Source: Coprobacillus cateniformis (GTDB lineage: Bacteria; Bacillota_I; Bacilli_A; Erysipelotrichales; Coprobacillaceae). From it: DNA of 64,000 nt. Where the stretch lies: assembly GCF_009767585.1 (NCBI RefSeq), contig NZ_WSNW01000001.1, positions 2,386,090-2,450,089 of the forward strand, written 5' to 3'. The stretch's first letter is position 1. The number at the start of each line of letters is the position of its first letter. Of this stretch, positions 16,402-23,696 are shown piece by piece. The notes under the pieces were generated by a model. That model searched no databases and was not told the origin of the DNA. It worked only from the letters and a program-made list of their open reading frames with translations. The position numbers and the translations under genes are program-made.

Positions 16402-16923
16402 ATGTATTACGCAACAATAAAAAAGGTTGATATTGCCAATGGAACGGGAGTGAGAGTCTCACTCTTTGTTTCTGGTTGCACACATCATTGTCCAGAATGC
16501 TTTAATGAAGTTGCTTGGGACTTCCACTATGGAGAAGAATTTACAAGTCAGACAATTGATGATTTGATTGAACTTATGAGACAACCACATATTCAAGGTT
16601 TAAGTTTGCTGGGTGGAGAACCCATGGAACCGACTAATCAAGAAGGATTATTACCATTATTACAAAAAATGCATCAGGAACTTCCTTCCAAAGATGTTTG
16701 GTGTTATACTGGCTATGATTTAGAAGATCTTTTAGAAGGTGGACGGGCACATTGTTTTGTGAGTGATGAACTTTTAAGTTATATTGATGTTTTAGTGGAT
16801 GGACCTTTTATACAGGCTGAAAAAAATATTCGTTTGAAGTTTAGAGGGTCAAATAATCAACGTGTGATTGATATGAAGAAAACACGTGAACAAAATCAAA
16901 TCGTTTTATGGGATGAGAAATAA
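16402..16923 (+). CDS. nrdG: NrdD-activating radical SAM protein
   Basis: A 173-residue radical SAM activase with the iron-sulfur motif CTHHCPEC (Cys26, 30, 33) and the LGGEPM SAM-binding motif. It reduces S-adenosylmethionine to generate the Gly704 radical in NrdD. It begins two bases after the nrdD stop without a separate promoter and probably relies on translational coupling. Length is typical for NrdG. Confidence 0.95.
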   Translation: MYYATIKKVDIANGTGVRVSLFVSGCTHHCPECFNEVAWDFHYGEEFTSQTIDDLIELMRQPHIQGLSLLGGEPMEPTNQEGLLPLLQKMHQELPSKDVWCYTGYDLEDLLEGGRAHCFVSDELLSYIDVLVDGPFIQAEKNIRLKFRGSNNQRVIDMKKTREQNQIVLWDEK

Positions 16924-16956
16924 TCTTTAGGGGAACCTAAAAGGTTATTTTTTTAG
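16922..16956 (+). terminator. Intrinsic terminator of nrdDG
   Basis: AATCTTTAGG / CCTAAAAGGTT stem (one bulge) followed by seven T. The stem starts in the nrdG stop codon. Confidence 0.8.
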
Positions 16957-17094
16957 TCGTTAAGTTGAATAATTTATTATTTGTGTGAAAAATGAAAATT
17001 ATTATCTTTAAAAATAAAAAAATCCTAAAAATAGGGTGGAAATTTATCTTGAAATTATATATAATGGTAAGGCAATGAAAGGAGGAATTCTCCA

Positions 17095-17709
17095 ATGAAA
17101 GAAGGCATAAGAAAAGAGTATAAAGCACAATATGATGCTTCAACTAGAAGAATAGATGTTGTTGATGTGCCAGAATTCAATTTCATTATGATTGATGGAA
17201 TCGGAAATCCTAATGTAGAAGAGTTTAAATTAAAATCTGAAGCTTTGCATTTATTATCTAAAGCTATTAAGGATTACTTTAAGCAAGAATTAGATTTATT
17301 ATATTTGATATCACCTTTAGAGGGATTATGGGATACGTATGATAATAGTCAATTTGATGTCACAAGAAAGAAAATGATAAAGTTTACTTTAATGATTGCT
17401 CAGCCAAAGGTTTTGAATGAGGAAACATTTGAGAAGATTAAAGAGTATGTAGCTGCTAAAAAAGACAATCCATATATTGTTGATGCATATTTAAAGAAGT
17501 ATACTGAAGGCAAATGCGTTCAGATGTTACATAAGGGTGCGTATAATACAGAGATTGATACAACAATTCAAATTATGGAGTATATTACAATTCAAAATAT
17601 GAAGTTAATTGGACTCCATCATGAGATTTATTTGAATGATCCAGAGAAGGTATCGCCAGATAAATTAAAAACAATTGTCAGATATGCTATTGAGGAAGAG
17701 GGGGTATAA
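17095..17709 (+). CDS. GyrI-like small-molecule-binding protein
   Basis: A 204-residue stand-alone GyrI-like/SOUL-type domain protein without a DNA-binding part. Family traits are the early FNFIMIDGIGNPN, the central SPLEGLWDTYD, and YLKKYTEGKCVQMLHKGAYNTE. Such proteins bind or hydrolyse small hydrophobic ligands; the ligand here is unknown. It has a strong AAAGGAGG site. GGGG/CCCC arms with a short T-rich tail (17701-17719) surround the stop codon and may be a weak terminator, but ExoIII follows after only 29 bases and may be cotranscribed. Confidence 0.8.
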   Translation: MKEGIRKEYKAQYDASTRRIDVVDVPEFNFIMIDGIGNPNVEEFKLKSEALHLLSKAIKDYFKQELDLLYLISPLEGLWDTYDNSQFDVTRKKMIKFTLMIAQPKVLNEETFEKIKEYVAAKKDNPYIVDAYLKKYTEGKCVQMLHKGAYNTEIDTTIQIMEYITIQNMKLIGLHHEIYLNDPEKVSPDKLKTIVRYAIEEEGV

Positions 17710-17738
17710 CCCCTTTTCTTGTTAAGGAGGAGATTATC

Positions 17739-18497
17739 ATGTTATTTGTATCGTGGAATGTTAATGGATTAAGAGCTTGTTTGAAAAAAGGTTTTGAAGA
17801 TTTTTTTAAGGATGTTGATGCTGATATTTTTGCTATTCAGGAAACGAAATTACAAAGAAATCAAATTGATTTAGAGTTTGAAGGATATACTTCTTATTAT
17901 AATGATGCAATCAAGAAGGGGTATAGTGGCGTTGCTATTTATACAAAGAAAGAACCAATGAATGTTATATATGGTATGGGAATTGAAGAACATGACCAAG
18001 AAGGAAGATTAATAACACTTGAATTTGAAAAGTTTTATTTTGTTGCTGTTTATACGCCTAATTCAAAAAGAGAGTTAGAAAGATTAGATTATCGTCAAGT
18101 TTGGGAAGATGCCTTTAGACAGCATGTTCAAAAGCTTAAGGAATCTAAACCGGTTGTCCTATGTGGTGATTTAAATGTTGCACATAATGAGATTGATTTA
18201 AAAAATGATAAAACCAATCATAAGAATGCTGGTTTTACAGATCAAGAAAGAGCAAAGTTTAGTGAATTATTGAATTCAGGATTTATTGATACTTTTAGAT
18301 ATAAATATCCTGAAACTGAAATGTATTCTTGGTGGTCTTATATGTTTAAGGCAAGAGAAAAGAATGCAGGCTGGCGTATTGATTATTTTGTTGTATCAGA
18401 AGATTTAAAAGAGAATATTAAGGATGCTTATATCTATACTGAGATTATGGGATCTGATCATTGTCCAGTTGGAGTTGAATTGGAGGGGTTAGAATGA
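17739..18497 (+). CDS. xth: Exodeoxyribonuclease III / AP endonuclease
   Basis: A 252-residue member of the exonuclease-endonuclease-phosphatase fold. It has WNVNGLRA at the N-terminus, QETKLQ with the metal-binding Glu, GDLNVAH, and the C-terminal GSDHCPV with the catalytic Asp-His pair. It cuts at abasic sites and trims 3' ends in base-excision repair. The strong ribosome binding site is AAGGAGGAG. Its stop overlaps the yfcE start by four bases (ATGA). Confidence 0.95.
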   Translation: MLFVSWNVNGLRACLKKGFEDFFKDVDADIFAIQETKLQRNQIDLEFEGYTSYYNDAIKKGYSGVAIYTKKEPMNVIYGMGIEEHDQEGRLITLEFEKFYFVAVYTPNSKRELERLDYRQVWEDAFRQHVQKLKESKPVVLCGDLNVAHNEIDLKNDKTNHKNAGFTDQERAKFSELLNSGFIDTFRYKYPETEMYSWWSYMFKAREKNAGWRIDYFVVSEDLKENIKDAYIYTEIMGSDHCPVGVELEGLE

Positions 18498-19033
18498 AAT
18501 GTATGATTGTTTCTGATATTCATGGTTCTTATGAGGATTTCAAAAGGATTGTTGAAATCTTTGAAGAAGAGCATATGGAGCAGTTTATATTATTAGGTGA
18601 CTTATTATATCATGGGCCAAGAAATCCACTCCCTGAGGGTTATAACCCTAAAGAAACGGCTGTTTTATTGAATCATTATAAAGATAAAATTATTGCTGTG
18701 AGAGGGAACTGTGATGCAGAAGTAGACCAAATGGTTTTGGATTTTCCAATGCGTGCAGATTATACGCAATTATATATAGATGGACATCGTTTCTTTGTGA
18801 CTCATGGTCATTTGTATAATGAAGATGAGATGCCATTATTAAATCAAGGTGATATTTTCATGTATGGTCATTTCCATAAACCAGTTGCAAAATTAATTGA
18901 TGGTATCGTTATTTTTAATCCATCATCAATATCTTTGCCAAAAGCTGGAGTCAAAAGTTATGGAGTTTATGAAAATGATGAGTTAAAGATTTTTTCATTA
19001 GAAAAAGAGTTGATTGAAAGTATAAAATTATAA
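18494..19033 (+). CDS. yfcE: YfcE/MJ0936-type metallophosphodiesterase
   Basis: A 179-residue calcineurin-like phosphoesterase with all five metal motifs: DIHG (Asp8, His10), GDLLYHGPRN, RGNCD, THGH and GHFHKP. The DLLYHGPRNPLPEGYNP insertion is characteristic of YfcE, which hydrolyses phosphodiesters in vitro; its physiological substrate is unknown. It is coupled to ExoIII by an ATGA overlap, an arrangement that may reflect nucleic-acid processing (inference). Confidence 0.9.
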   Translation: MKCMIVSDIHGSYEDFKRIVEIFEEEHMEQFILLGDLLYHGPRNPLPEGYNPKETAVLLNHYKDKIIAVRGNCDAEVDQMVLDFPMRADYTQLYIDGHRFFVTHGHLYNEDEMPLLNQGDIFMYGHFHKPVAKLIDGIVIFNPSSISLPKAGVKSYGVYENDELKIFSLEKELIESIKL

Positions 19034-19063
19034 AAATATATAAAAAAACCGTGAAATCAAAGT

Positions 19064-19080
19064 AAAAGTATGGTATTTTT
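19064..19080. promoter_or_regulatory. Putative GntR operator (autoregulatory)
   Basis: AAAAGTATGGTATTTTT is a near-perfect 7-3-7 inverted repeat matching the site before the EIIC gene at 20630-20646 (AAAAGTA-N3-TACTTTT). It lies about 20 bases before the gntR start, as expected for autoregulation. Confidence 0.6.
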
Positions 19081-19099
19081 ATATTGGTGAGGTGAGAGT

Positions 19100-19810
19100 A
19101 TGGCAAAGTATAAAGATATTGCAGATGATATACGTGAAAAAATTAAAAATCAAGAATATACTTTTGGTCAAAAACTCCCTTATGAATATGTTTTATGCAT
19201 GAGCTATCATTGCAATAAGGAAACAATGAAAAAGGCATTGGATATTTTGGTCAAAGAAGGATTGATCATTAGAAGACGTGGAGCAGGAACATTTGTAAAG
19301 GATTACGATAGTTCAATCGAAAATGCAACAAATAAATTTGCCCGTGGATTAACTGCTAAATATGAAGGTATTAAAGAAGTAACTAGTCAAGTATTGGAAT
19401 TTGAAGTTATACCTGCAGATGAGCATTTATCTAAAAAATTACAGATTGAACCTGGAGATTTTGTTTATCATATTATTCGTTTAAGATTTTTAGATAAAAA
19501 GCCACATCTTATCGATATAAGCTATATGCCAATTAGTTTAATTCCAAATCTAAAATTAGAGCATTTGAAAGGCTCAGTTTATGAATATATTGAAAAAGTT
19601 TTAAAATTAAAAATTCAAAGTTGTCATTTAACAATTAATGCAGCTTTATCAACACCATTGGAACAACAATATTTAGAATTGAATGAATATGAACCATATA
19701 TTCAGGAAGAACAAATCTCATATTTGAGTAATGGAGCTATTTTTGAATATACATTAGCACGTCATCATTATGCAGATTTCGAATTTCAAACTATCGTTGT
19801 ACAACAGTAA
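19100..19810 (+). CDS. GntR-family regulator (HutC/UTRA)
   Basis: A 236-residue regulator with an N-terminal winged helix (about 1-70: KYKDIADDIREKI…YHCNKETMKKALDIL…RRRGAGTFV) and a C-terminal UTRA ligand domain (about 90-235). UTRA regulators commonly sense phosphorylated sugars. Matching palindromes before its own gene and before the EIIC gene at 20724 identify the likely regulon: sugar uptake by that permease, probably of a beta-glucoside. The IS200-like element now sits between regulator and target. ATG is preceded by GAGGTGAGAG. Confidence 0.88.
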   Translation: MAKYKDIADDIREKIKNQEYTFGQKLPYEYVLCMSYHCNKETMKKALDILVKEGLIIRRRGAGTFVKDYDSSIENATNKFARGLTAKYEGIKEVTSQVLEFEVIPADEHLSKKLQIEPGDFVYHIIRLRFLDKKPHLIDISYMPISLIPNLKLEHLKGSVYEYIEKVLKLKIQSCHLTINAALSTPLEQQYLELNEYEPYIQEEQISYLSNGAIFEYTLARHHYADFEFQTIVVQQ

Positions 19811-19837
19811 ACCTATGAGAAATCATAGGTTTTCTTT
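19809..19837 (+). terminator. Intrinsic terminator after gntR
   Basis: AAACCTATGA / TCATAGGTTT arms around GAAA, then a T-rich tail. Confidence 0.85.
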
Positions 19838-19845
19838 ATTATAAA

Positions 19846-20575
19846 TTGATACCACGTGTTATACGCGTGGTAAAGATTTTAGCTTTAGCGTTGTGTAAAA
19901 AAGCCTCCAATGATAAGATAGGTTTGGCCTGGCAGCTAAACAAAATCATCAGAGGAGGTCGTCTAATGAAAGACACAAACAGTTTATCACATACGTCATA
20001 CAGATGTAAATATCATATTGTCATAGTGCCAAAATATCGAAGGCTCATTATTTACAATAGGTTGAAAAAAGATGTTATCAACATATTGGTTATGCTTATC
20101 AATAGGAAACCGGATGTCAAATTGATAGAGGGACATGCATGTCCAGATCATATACATATGTTATTGGAAATACCACCCAAATATGCAGTATCGGATTTTA
20201 TGGGGCAGTTAAAATCAAAATCAACATTAATGATATTTGACAGACATGCAAATTTGAAATACAAGTTTGGGAGTAGACATTTCTGGGCAAAAGGATATTT
20301 TGTGGATACAGTTGGAAAAAATGAGAAAATGATAAGGGAATATATACAAAATCAATTGCAGGAGGACAAATTATATGATCAGATGAGTTTAAAAGAGTTT
20401 ATAGACCCGTTTACGGGTGAGCCAGTAGAAGAAGGCAAAAAGAAAAAGCCCTTTAAGGGCTAGCCAGTAAAGACGTTGCGGCTGTCAGGCTTCGATAGGT
20501 GAAGACCTCCGCAACAAAAGACCCTTATAGGGTCTGTACATACCACTTCTTTTAGGCGTGGTTATGATTACGCAT
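19846..20575 (+). mobile_element. IS200-like insertion sequence (single tnpA)
   Basis: About 0.73 kb, the size of IS200-group elements, with only a Y1 transposase gene. Subterminal hairpins sit at both ends: TACCACG/CGTGGTA at 19850-19872 and ACCAC/GTGGT at 20542-20562. There are no terminal inverted repeats, and no target duplication is expected for this family. Exact ends are not resolvable by eye. The right part holds several more hairpins: AGCCCTTTAAGGGCT (20447-20461), GTTGCGG/CCGCAAC (20475-20515) and AGACCCTTATAGGGTCT (20519-20535). The AGGAGG translation signal could pair with GCCTCC near 19904 upstream, as IS200 leaders do to repress tnpA. Confidence 0.8.
19966..20463 (+). CDS. tnpA: IS200/IS605-family transposase TnpA
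   Basis: A 165-residue Y1 HUH transposase. The HUH pair is His62-x-His64 (DHIHMLL), and the nucleophilic tyrosine is Tyr126 (REYIQNQ). It excises and inserts single-stranded circles by a peel-and-paste mechanism. It starts at ATG after AGAGGAGG; the open frame extends further upstream but without a site. All catalytic residues are present, so it may be active. No tnpB/IscB partner is present. Confidence 0.92.
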   Translation: MKDTNSLSHTSYRCKYHIVIVPKYRRLIIYNRLKKDVINILVMLINRKPDVKLIEGHACPDHIHMLLEIPPKYAVSDFMGQLKSKSTLMIFDRHANLKYKFGSRHFWAKGYFVDTVGKNEKMIREYIQNQLQEDKLYDQMSLKEFIDPFTGEPVEEGKKKKPFKG

Positions 20576-20614
20576 AAAATGTCGAAAAAAAATCAAAACA
20601 AATTATAGCCTAAA

Positions 20615-20646
20615 ATGGTACTTTTTTTGAAAAGTACCATACTTTT
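20615..20646. promoter_or_regulatory. Putative GntR operator upstream of EIIC
   Basis: AAAAGTACCATACTTTT (20630-20646) is a perfect 7-3-7 palindrome. An overlapping longer pair, ATGGTACTTTT / AAAAGTACCAT (20615-20640), makes a compound site. It matches the site before gntR and lies 12 bases upstream of the -35 box, so the regulator could act as repressor or activator. Confidence 0.65.
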
Positions 20647-20658
20647 GTTTTAAAAGCA

Positions 20659-20687
20659 TTGACTTTTTATAAAATAAATCTTATACT
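20659..20687 (+). promoter_or_regulatory. Promoter of EIIC gene
   Basis: TTGACT (20659-20664) and TATACT (20682-20687) are 17 bases apart, 36 bases before the start codon. Confidence 0.75.
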
Positions 20688-20723
20688 ATTAGTGTCAAAA
20701 ATATTTTAAGGGAGGAAAAAAAT

Positions 20724-22121
20724 ATGGACGCTTTTGCTGATAAGCTTGGACGCGTTGGTGCTTGGTGTGGTCAAAATAAATATTTAGGCGCAATCAAGAA
20801 CGCATTCCAAAACTTCATGCCAGCAACTATCGCTGGTGCTATCGGTGTACTTTGGACAAACGTTTTAGTTAATGATAACGTTGTCGAAGGTAACGCACAA
20901 GGTCTTGGTGGAATTTTTGAACCAATTATGGCTTTAAAACCTATCAATGACGTATTTGCTGCAATTTCTTTTTGTACAATCTCATGTATTTCAATTGGTA
21001 TCGTAATGTTAGTAGCTCAAGAAATCGGAGAAGCTAATGGTGAAACTGGTGCTTTCCCTGCAGTTCTTGGATTCATGTCATGGGCTGTTGTTACTCCAAC
21101 TACAACAAACATCTGGCAAGGTACTGATGCTTTAGCATCTGGTGCTGTATTACCAGCTGGAACTGAAGCTATCACTACTGTAGGTGGTTTCGAAGGTAGT
21201 TATTTAGGAGCAACTGGGTTATTTACTGCATTATTAGTAGGTATCATCGCTCTTGAAATCTATAACTTATTCCGTAAGATGGACGCATTAAAAATTAAAA
21301 TGCCTGAACAAGTACCACCTGGTGTTGCTCGTGCATTCGAAGTTTTAATTCCAACTTTCTTAACTTTATTAGTTGTAGGTACTATTGGATGGTTAGTGAA
21401 ATTAGCTTCAGGTTCATACTTGAATGACTTAATTAAAACTTCTGTTCAAGAACCATTAATGAATATCATCGGTGACAATGTAATCGCTGTTATGTTCATG
21501 TATGTACTTATCTCTTTATTCTGGTTAGTAGGTATTCATGGTAACAACATGTTAGCTGCTGTTAAAGAACCAATCTTCAAACCTATGTTATATGCAAATA
21601 CTGCATTATTTACAGATGGTAAATCAGTTCCTTTAACTCCAGAAATTAAAGCTCATGGATACTATACATTCAACCTTGGTATGATGCAAATGTTTGCTGA
21701 ATGGGGAGGTTCTGGGGTAACTTTAGGTTTAGTTATTGCAATCTTTATCTTCTCTAAACGTGAAGATAACCGTGCAATCGCTACATTATCTATCGTTCCT
21801 GGTTTATTCAACATTAATGAAACTGTAACATTCGGTATTCCATTAGTATTAAACCCAATCTTAGGTATTCCATTTATCTTAGCTCCAGCACTTTGTATCG
21901 GTCTTGGATACTTGTTAGTAACTATGAAATTCTGTCCACCAGTTGTACTTGAAGTACCTTGGACAATGCCACCAATCTTGTTAGGATTCTTAGCAACAGG
22001 TGGAAACATTATGGGAGCTGTAAGCCAAATTATTGCAATTGCTTTTGCAACAGTAATTTATATCCCATTCTTAATTGCTTACGAAAAATATCAAAACAAA
22101 CAAGCTGCTGCTGCAGAATAA
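20724..22121 (+). CDS. celB: PTS EIIC, lactose/cellobiose family
   Basis: A 465-residue polytopic permease of the cellobiose/diacetylchitobiose (Lac) PTS family. It has about ten membrane segments with the family's core motifs WLVGIHGNN and NINETVTFGIPLVLNP. It imports and phosphorylates a sugar, but it needs EIIA and EIIB partners that are not in this window. Its codons are noticeably richer in C-ending forms (ATC, AAC, TTC) than its neighbours, suggesting strong expression. It has its own promoter, a GntR operator and a terminator, so it is a one-gene unit. The substrate is probably a beta-glucoside (inference from family). Confidence 0.92.
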   Translation: MDAFADKLGRVGAWCGQNKYLGAIKNAFQNFMPATIAGAIGVLWTNVLVNDNVVEGNAQGLGGIFEPIMALKPINDVFAAISFCTISCISIGIVMLVAQEIGEANGETGAFPAVLGFMSWAVVTPTTTNIWQGTDALASGAVLPAGTEAITTVGGFEGSYLGATGLFTALLVGIIALEIYNLFRKMDALKIKMPEQVPPGVARAFEVLIPTFLTLLVVGTIGWLVKLASGSYLNDLIKTSVQEPLMNIIGDNVIAVMFMYVLISLFWLVGIHGNNMLAAVKEPIFKPMLYANTALFTDGKSVPLTPEIKAHGYYTFNLGMMQMFAEWGGSGVTLGLVIAIFIFSKREDNRAIATLSIVPGLFNINETVTFGIPLVLNPILGIPFILAPALCIGLGYLLVTMKFCPPVVLEVPWTMPPILLGFLATGGNIMGAVSQIIAIAFATVIYIPFLIAYEKYQNKQAAAAE

Positions 22122-22143
22122 GATTTGTAAGATAGTAAAAATT

Positions 22144-22172
22144 AAAGGGACGGTACACACCGTCCTTTTTTA
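22144..22172 (+). terminator. Intrinsic terminator after EIIC
   Basis: GGGACGG / CCGTCC hairpin with six-base loop and T run. Confidence 0.85.
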
Positions 22173-22279
22173 ATAAAAAATATCTCTTTTCTATCTGACC
22201 AATAGGATAATGTTTGTAATGAATAAGCGTTGTTATTTGGTAATAAATCATGTATAATAGAAAAGAAAGTGAGGCTTTT

Positions 22280-22795
22280 ATGGAAAAAGAATTTAAAGTC
22301 AGAATGAACGTTGCAACGATCATATTCTTATGTGCATATGCATTATATACAATCTATGTTGCCGTGACTAAGGATATGAATACATTCATAACAATAGCAA
22401 TATTTGGTGTACTATGTTGTATTTTCTTCTTAGGATTTAGACCATATAAATATATCATAGGAAAGAAGAGTTTATCTATACATTATCGTTTATGGAGAAA
22501 ACGTCAAGTTGATTTGATGGAATGTGAAACAATTTGTGATCCAGTTTCTCGTTGGGCTGATATTGCAACAAGACCACATGCTATTGAAATATATACAAAT
22601 ACAAAAAAACGTTATTGCTGCTTCCCTAAACAACGTGTAGAGTTCGTAGCAGCTGTTATGAAAGAAAATAAAAGAATTCACTGTACAGTGAAAGCATATA
22701 CTGATGTTCATAGACAATTAGAAAAACAACAACGTAAAGAAAAAAGAAAAGCAGAAAAAAAAGCTGCTAGAGAAAAGCAAAAGGAATCAGATTAA
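22280..22795 (+). CDS. Membrane protein with PH-like domain
   Basis: A 171-residue protein. Two hydrophobic segments (about 10-50) are followed by a beta-rich stretch (KSLSIHYRLWRKRQVDLMECETI…EIYTNTKKRYCCFPKQ) that looks like a bacterial PH (bPH) domain, then a highly charged Lys/Glu/Arg tail from about 135. Function is unknown. ATG at 22280 is chosen because GTGAGG precedes it; the in-frame upstream ATG lacks a site. It converges on the response regulator gene and shares a bidirectional terminator with it. Confidence 0.6.
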   Translation: MEKEFKVRMNVATIIFLCAYALYTIYVAVTKDMNTFITIAIFGVLCCIFFLGFRPYKYIIGKKSLSIHYRLWRKRQVDLMECETICDPVSRWADIATRPHAIEIYTNTKKRYCCFPKQRVEFVAAVMKENKRIHCTVKAYTDVHRQLEKQQRKEKRKAEKKAAREKQKESD

Positions 22796-22811
22796 TCATC
22801 CGATTCCTTTT
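22779..22811. terminator. Bidirectional terminator
   Basis: AAAAGGAATC / GATTCCTTTT arms serve the convergent genes ending at 22795 and 22810. Confidence 0.8.
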
Positions 22812-23490
22812 AAAATGCCATTTTGTAGCTATCTTTACCAAAACGTTTAATATATTCTTGATCATTATTAATGAGTCTTAATTTCATGATAAGATTACTC
22901 ATCAGTCCAGGAATTGAAGTTCCATCTTCATAAATAGATGAACCCCACACTTCTTCAAATAGATAAGAAATAGAAAAAGGCTGATATGGGTGAGAAATAA
23001 GAATTGTTAATAGTTTAAATTCGTTTTTAGTAAGATTAAGCGGTTTGTTTGCACATGAACAAGTTCTTGCTGTTGTATCTACAACAATATCTTTAAATCT
23101 ATAAATACGTCTTGGTTTCAAAATCCCATTTTTATAGACTGATTGTATTTTTGATTCTATATCCTTGAGTTTATATGGGATCGTGACATAATCATCTGCT
23201 CCTGCATTTAGTAATGACTCTAAATAATCTGATGATAATGTATCACTAATAACAATGAGAATTGGCTGTCCACGTAATTTGGTCTGAACAAGAAATTCAT
23301 TCGTTTTTAATCTAGGGAACTCATCTTCAATAATAATACAATCATAACTATGATTTTCATAATATTCTTCAAGTTCCTTGAATTGAATAACCTGATTACA
23401 AAGATATCCTTTATCTTCCAGAAATGCTTTTATTTGATCATTCGCTTCCTTATGGCTATGAATGATTAATGCTTTAAATTGACTAAACAT
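22810..23490 (-). CDS. Atypical OmpR-type response regulator with degenerate receiver
   Basis: A 226-residue protein with a receiver-like N-terminal domain (about 1-120) and an OmpR-type winged helix (about 130-226; LTKNEFKLLTIL, SISYLFEEVWG). The receiver has lost its key residues. The acidic pocket is HSH (11-13). The phospho-acceptor region reads IIIEDEFP, with Glu55 in the acceptor position (or Asp56 with a one-residue shift). The conserved Lys is Ile104 (YVTIPY). It is therefore probably not controlled by canonical phosphorylation. No histidine kinase is adjacent. ATG at 23490 follows AGAGGTG. It is divergent from glnN, and regulation of glnN is an untested possibility. Confidence 0.82.
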   Translation of the reverse strand: MFSQFKALIIHSHKEANDQIKAFLEDKGYLCNQVIQFKELEEYYENHSYDCIIIEDEFPRLKTNEFLVQTKLRGQPILIVISDTLSSDYLESLLNAGADDYVTIPYKLKDIESKIQSVYKNGILKPRRIYRFKDIVVDTTARTCSCANKPLNLTKNEFKLLTILISHPYQPFSISYLFEEVWGSSIYEDGTSIPGLMSNLIMKLRLINNDQEYIKRFGKDSYKMAF

Positions 23491-23585
23491 AATTTTCACC
23501 TCTGCATATAAGTATAATCTTTCTTTTTAAAAATACAATAGGAATATAAATATATTTATATCAATATTTCAATATTATAACGATG

Positions 23586-23644
23586 TTGACATGCCTACAC
23601 AAAGGCTATATAATAGCCTCAAAAACATTGATTATTTTGTGTAG
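23586..23644 (+). promoter_or_regulatory. glnN promoter with paired operator-like repeats
   Basis: TTGACA (23586-23591) and TATAAT (23609-23614) are 17 bases apart, a textbook promoter. CTACACAAA (23595-23603) sits in the spacer and its exact complement TTTGTGTAG (23636-23644) lies downstream of the start site. Such a pair could allow looping or cooperative repression. It is not the usual GlnR TGTNA-N7-TNACA site as far as I can see. Confidence 0.65.
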
Positions 23645-23696
23645 ACAGAGTCGACATAAATTGATACAATGGGTGATGACAAGGGGGAACTAATCA

